Source: Clavaria fumosa (Eukaryota > Basidiomycota > Agaricomycetes > Agaricales > Clavariaceae). From it: a stretch of 64,000 bases of DNA. A program made the translations under genes and the position numbers. Positions 60,054-64,000 of this stretch are shown in pieces; the stretch's first letter is position 1, and each line of letters opens with the position of its first letter. The stretch lies in NCBI GenBank assembly GCA_951802425.1, contig OX637795.1:62001-126000 (forward strand). The letters run 5' to 3'. Under the pieces are notes generated by a model. The model worked only from the letters and a program-made list of their open reading frames with translations. It was not told the origin of the DNA and searched no databases.

Positions 60054-60255
60054 TGTAAGGCCCCAGGCCTTCTATATTTCCTATTACATAATCTACATAC
60101 CATATTTAGTTCAATAAGCATAGCCGCTTGGCTATGCTTACATCAGCAGCCCCTGGAGGGCCACTCATCTATATATATGATGTCACAACTGTACAGAGAG
60201 GGCAGATCCCTCTATATAGAACTACCTACTCAATATACCATTGAGTCCAGTTCTT
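60054..60255 (+). mobile_element. LTR-like sequence related to the array unit
   Basis: Starts TGTAAGGCCCCAGG, contains CTATATATATGA and CAATATACCATTGAGTCCAG, and ends near TTCTTTTGAGGG. It is a diverged copy of 40838-41061 and 20557-20742 (GCTTGGCTATGCTTA, CAGATCCCTCTA-like words shared). It may be the 3' LTR of the chromovirus. Confidence 0.65.
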
Positions 60256-61416
60256 TTGAGGGATGGCCCTGGCTCAGGTGGTGTTGTCATTCATGATTTT
60301 TGACTGGCAGGGTGTGTCCTGGTGGTCAGTATGGGGGGGTTGTGTTCATGTAGTCCTGCTGCTCCCTGCATCTTCGGTCTGGTGACTGCTGGCATTGGTT
60401 AACATTTGGTTTTTGGCTTTATTTTGCTATTCTCTGCTCTGCTCTAGTATGGGTAGGTGGTTTGGAAGTGTAGATATGGTAGTTAAGAGGCTCTTGTAAG
60501 GACTATGGTACTAGGTGACTGGGTATTCTTGATTTTGTTGTTGGGTTTTTATGGGTTGCCTAGAAAGGAAGTTGCTCCCTTCACTCCCTTGTTCAATGCC
60601 ATTGTCACACTCTGAGTCAATCATTGCAACTGCCCTCATTGCCATCATGGTTGGTCATATTGAGGCCATGGTCCCAGCTCCTGCCAGCACCCCAGCAGGC
60701 CAGTTGAATGTGGCTGACCCTGCATCTGTGAACAATGGGCCAGTATCTCCAATGGAATTGGTGATCTCACCTCTGCCATTGGGAAATGATGCAGTGTCTA
60801 TCACCCTAGCTGTGTCCTGGGCAGAGTCACAACTGTGGTATCACTGCTTACCTCAATTTGTGCTTCACAAATAGTGTCCCAGTGCAAGACTGCCTGCCAG
60901 CTTCTGAGTCCCTCTGCCAATTTGGCACCTCGCTTGCAGGCCAGTACTCAGGGTCAGTGGCATGCAACATCCTGGCTGGTGTGAGAGCCTAGCACATCTT
61001 CTCCAATGTCCCTTGGAAGGGGGGTGTGCATCTCCAGCAAGCCCTGCATGGTGGTGAAAACCTGCAGCCTGTGACCTCAATCATGCCCATGTGAGGGCCA
61101 GTGTCTTGTGACAACTCATGCCCACTGGACCCATCCTGATTACTGTGCATGTCCCTGAATGGAGTATAAGCAGAGTCACAATACCTGCCTTCACTACCAT
61201 TATCACCCTGCTGAAGAACAGCCTTGACATGAGATCCCAGAACCAACTGAGGCCACTCTGAGTGTGTCTGGACCTCTGGACCATGACGAAGAGTGAGCCT
61301 TTGGTCACTGATGATGATGATAAACTAAATGACCTTCTGACACCTCAAGCTGATCATGAACTAACTCTGGTGCATCTCTATCAGACTGGGTCTCACAAAA
61401 CTTAAAGGTAAGGTCA
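60256..61416. other. No gene supported
   Basis: 60551-60874 is open for about 107 codons with Ala/Pro/Ser-rich sequence but shows no domain. Mirror frames exist on the minus strand. A short frame at 61284-61406 starts with an acidic stretch. None can be assigned. Confidence 0.4.
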
Positions 61417-61683
61417 TGACAACAATACTAAGATGAGGGGAAAAGAGTACAAAAAAGGAAAAGTGAAAGTATATATACTGATTGCTTCGGCACTTGCTGG
61501 CATTCCCATGCTTGGACCCTTGGATCATGTGACATGCCAAGGCACAGGTCAGGTGACTTTGGGGATTATGTAATCTGACCCTCAGCCACAGGTCATGTGA
61601 CCTTCCAACAAGCCTCCCCAGTTTCTCTACAACTCCTCTTTGGGATGGCTTAGGTAAGTGATCCTAACATCACCCCCCTCTTA
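61417..61683 (-). mobile_element. Possible LTR with adjacent polypurine tract, minus strand
   Basis: Reading on the minus strand, AAGAGGGGGGTGA (61671-61683) is followed by TGTTAGGATCAC at 61669, as a polypurine tract and LTR start would be. A GTATATATAC box lies at 61469-61478. A TG...CA unit ending at about 61417 would be 253 bp. No partner LTR or target duplication was found, so it may be a solo LTR. Confidence 0.45.
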
Positions 61684-62334
61684 AGGCTGGGTGTCCTGAC
61701 CCACCCCCTTCAGCACACCCACCCCCTATCCAAAAGGCCCAGCTGATTTTGACTGATGCCCTTTTTATGGGCCCAGCCGATCGTCGGCCGAGATATAGCT
61801 TTATAGGCTTGGCCAATCAACTTGATATACCAAAATCCTGCCAGGCATACAGGGATCCCATGGTAATGATGATACCCTTTCAAAAGGGCTGGCTGACACC
61901 CATTTTAGGAACCAGTGTAGAGGGTCTGAAGCACCCTATTCAAACATTTCTCTCACTTACATGACAAATTAGATCAAAAAAGCTGGGGATAAAGCATATG
62001 CACAAGATTAGGAAGCAAAGATCAGATGTGCTATTTGATAGACATGTATATTACAAGGTCATCTGCATCATTTGAGACTCCTTATCATCTGAGACTCCTC
62101 CATTACAACTTAACATAGTTGGGTGAGATGAAAACCAATATGCCTTCCAATAGGTCTTCAAAGGGTAGAAGCAAATGTACCAATCAAATATGCAATGGAG
62201 CCATTATAAACTAGAGTGAAATGTGGTTGTCAACTGAGTCAGGATATTCTTTGGAAAAGGATGGGCCTTAATATCCTTTCTGAAGAGTATTCAAATCCAC
62301 TTTGAATATGTGTTCTAAAGGAGAATGTATTGTT
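61684..62334. other. No gene recognised
   Basis: A C-rich stretch (61684-61740) next to the putative LTR, then AT-rich DNA without coding signal. Confidence 0.5.
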
Positions 62335-62736
62335 ATTGTTCAAATATTCTTGCAATATAGAAGTTGTGCATGTGAGTCTGTTATCACACCTTGTGATTAT
62401 ATCATTCTGTGGCTGTGCCCGGAATCCCGGGTGTGACAGTCACACTGTGACTAACTCTGCATATTAGTATTGTTCAGATATCCTTGCAATGTAGAAGTTG
62501 TGCATGTGAGTCTGTTATCACACCTTGGGATTATATCACTCTGTGGCTGTGCCTGGAATCCCGGGTGTGACAGTCACACTGTGACCAACTCTGCATATTA
62601 GTATTGCTCAGATATTCTTGCATTGTAGAAGTTGTGCATGTGAGTCTGTCATCTCACCTTGGGATTATATCATTTTGTGGCTGTGCCCGGGATCCCGGGT
62701 GTGACAGTCACACTGTGACCACAACTCTGGATCTGC
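62335..62736. repeat. 134-bp tandem repeat, three copies
   Basis: Copies start at 62335, 62469 and 62603 and are about 93-95% alike by eye. Each contains CCCGG(A/G)ATCCCGGG, a perfect 14-bp palindrome in the third copy, and GTGACAGTCACACTGTGAC, itself partly palindromic. Confidence 0.9.
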
Positions 62737-63930
62737 AACTCATATCCATAACTACCAGGGCAGGGCAAGTACAATGATTGGACAGAGGGGAACAAGGTGT
62801 GAAGACATGTTCAGAGAAGGAAGGACTACTGTATCTGTAACTACAAGGGCACAACAAGAACATATCCAAGGCTGGGGAAGGCATCTCAGAGAGGGTGATG
62901 AGTGTTGAGAAGGGGTGGTGTCAGCACTGACAGAGCCATCACACTCAAACATTCTTTCATTTACTTGTGTCTATAGTAGTCTCTTTGTGTTTACCTGCCC
63001 TCCTCTCCTTGTATTTACCTACCAGTTTCTACATCATATACACCCTGGGGCTCTTGAACATGAGCCAGGGATCACTTTATGACTTATTGCACATGGACAG
63101 CAGAACATAGGATGATTTGACACTTGAGATTATTTGAAAGGATGCTGCTGGCCCACTTAGGGTTAGGGTTAGGGCAGATAAACTGCAATAGATTCAGCAA
63201 TAGATTCAGGGTGATCTCTTATACCATATTCATTTGTCAAAGCTAATCCACAAGTACAAATTAATTACAACAAATCAAAAGAAAAACATGTCTGGCATTT
63301 ACATCAGAGGATGGGTGGCCAAATCCACCTCCGACAAGCCATTCATATGATAATATGTGCTTCATTGCAAAGGGGGCACTGCAATCTAGGCAAGCCCCAC
63401 TTCACCAAAGCAAGAGTCCCCAGTCTCAAGTAGATAAGATGATCTGTAAGAAACTAGGGTGGGAGGACGCTAACCACATGGCAGTCAGCAATCCATCCCA
63501 GAGCCCATATGGCAACCCCAAGGTATGAGCAGCAGATAGCACAAAAAAACTTACAAAGATGGGGTTGGGGGAGGTTGTCTTGCATAATAGACCACACTCA
63601 CATCCTTGGCCCATTTGGCCACCCCAGGTGCAGGTATGAATGAGGGTTGGTTGGGGCCAGCCTGCATATAAGCTGCCACCAAACCAAAAGGCCCATACAG
63701 CCACCCTCTTCACATAACATTCTGAAAAGCAACATCAACGAGCACCATACCAGTAAAAAGTGTGAATAGTAATAAAACCCACATACCTCTGCAGGTGTCA
63801 AGCTCATACAGACACCTGAAGGCAGACAAGAGCAGCATTCCCTGTATGGCACTGCAGTTGCCACACAGAGAATGCTGCCCTTGTCTGCCACAAACCATAA
63901 GGTGGACATGGCAGCACAGGAAGGGCAGTG
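62737..63930. other. No gene supported; contains a short telomere-like tract
   Basis: Frames on the minus strand at 63426-63909 are open for about 95-103 codons but have hydrophobic, Cys/Trp-rich sequence with no recognised domain and may be chance ORFs. The TTAGGG tract is listed separately. Confidence 0.4.
63157..63174 (+). repeat. Interstitial telomere-like repeat (TTAGGG)3
   Basis: Exactly three TTAGGG units lie between CCCAC and CAG. This is the telomere repeat of most filamentous fungi. The G-rich strand points to the right end of the window. The tract is too short to be a telomere here. Confidence 0.85.
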
Positions 63931-64000
63931 GGCAGCAGGCAGGGCAGCAGGTGGGCAGGGCGGGGCAGCAGGTGGGCAGGCAGGGCTGCGGGTGGGCAGG
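63905..64000. repeat. GC-rich minisatellite (GGGCAGCAGGT)n
   Basis: Repeated GGCAGGGCAGCAGGTGGGC words reach the window edge; the array probably continues beyond it. Confidence 0.75.

Noticed and set aside
63426..63909. Membrane protein gene on the minus strand
   Set aside because: Two overlapping frames with hydrophobic stretches but no conserved domain, no clear start and no splice support.
1..64000. tRNA, rRNA or other structured RNA genes
   Set aside because: No A/B box pair with a foldable cloverleaf and no rRNA core sequence was recognised by eye; a tRNAscan or Infernal run would be needed to exclude them.

Overview
The window looks like a transposon-rich stretch of a basidiomycete genome, most probably an Agaricomycete. 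The support is indirect: many 48-60 nt introns with GTRAGT/GTATGT donors, CTAAC/CTAAT-type branch sites and CAG/TAG acceptors; several decayed Ty3/Gypsy elements, two with chromodomains; gene families typical of mushroom-forming fungi (JmjC-fold proteins, OrsD-type zinc finger plus RecQ-like helicase, expanded zinc-cluster/coiled-coil hypotheticals); and a short TTAGGG tract. No prokaryotic features were seen. All exon models were made by eye from splice signals and reading phase.

Layout. 1-3711 (minus): large spliced gene with a ParB-like motif (paralogue A), running off the left edge. 3712-6154: tandem repeats and unassigned DNA. 6155-9834 (minus): spliced JmjC-type dioxygenase gene. 9899-16400: two decayed Ty3/Gypsy elements meeting head to head near 13330. 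16687-17640: broken zinc-cluster/coiled-coil gene. 17640-23440: repeats, LTR-like pieces and a palindromic satellite. 23440-24309 (minus): F-box-like gene. 24893-30398 (minus): paralogue B of the first gene, with an N-terminus made of micro-exons. 30420-32560: GT-rich DNA between direct repeats. 32620-38962 (plus): OrsD zinc-finger/recombinase-like/RecQ-helicase locus. 40516-49400: 585-bp tandem array, 15 full copies. 49515-51272: giant palindrome. 52124-60255: chromovirus with an internally inverted block, accessory decayed ORFs and an LTR. 60256-64000: LTR-like and tandem repeats, three TTAGGG units and a GC-rich minisatellite.

The most unusual signal is shared by several otherwise unrelated genes: tandem duplications whose unit is one short exon plus one intron, kept in frame. 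The clearest is 29502-30240, where ten micro-exons of 24, 27 or 36 nt are separated by ten near-identical 49-50 nt introns. Similar units occur in the JmjC gene (8790-9244), again in paralogue B (25857-26086) and in the zinc-finger/helicase locus (33005-33506 and 36691-36970). Many of these introns carry complementary GTGATTAR and YTAATCAC segments, so a stem could form between the donor side and the branch site. The same palindrome also occurs outside recognised genes. This resembles introner-like element biology combined with minisatellite expansion of coding sequence.
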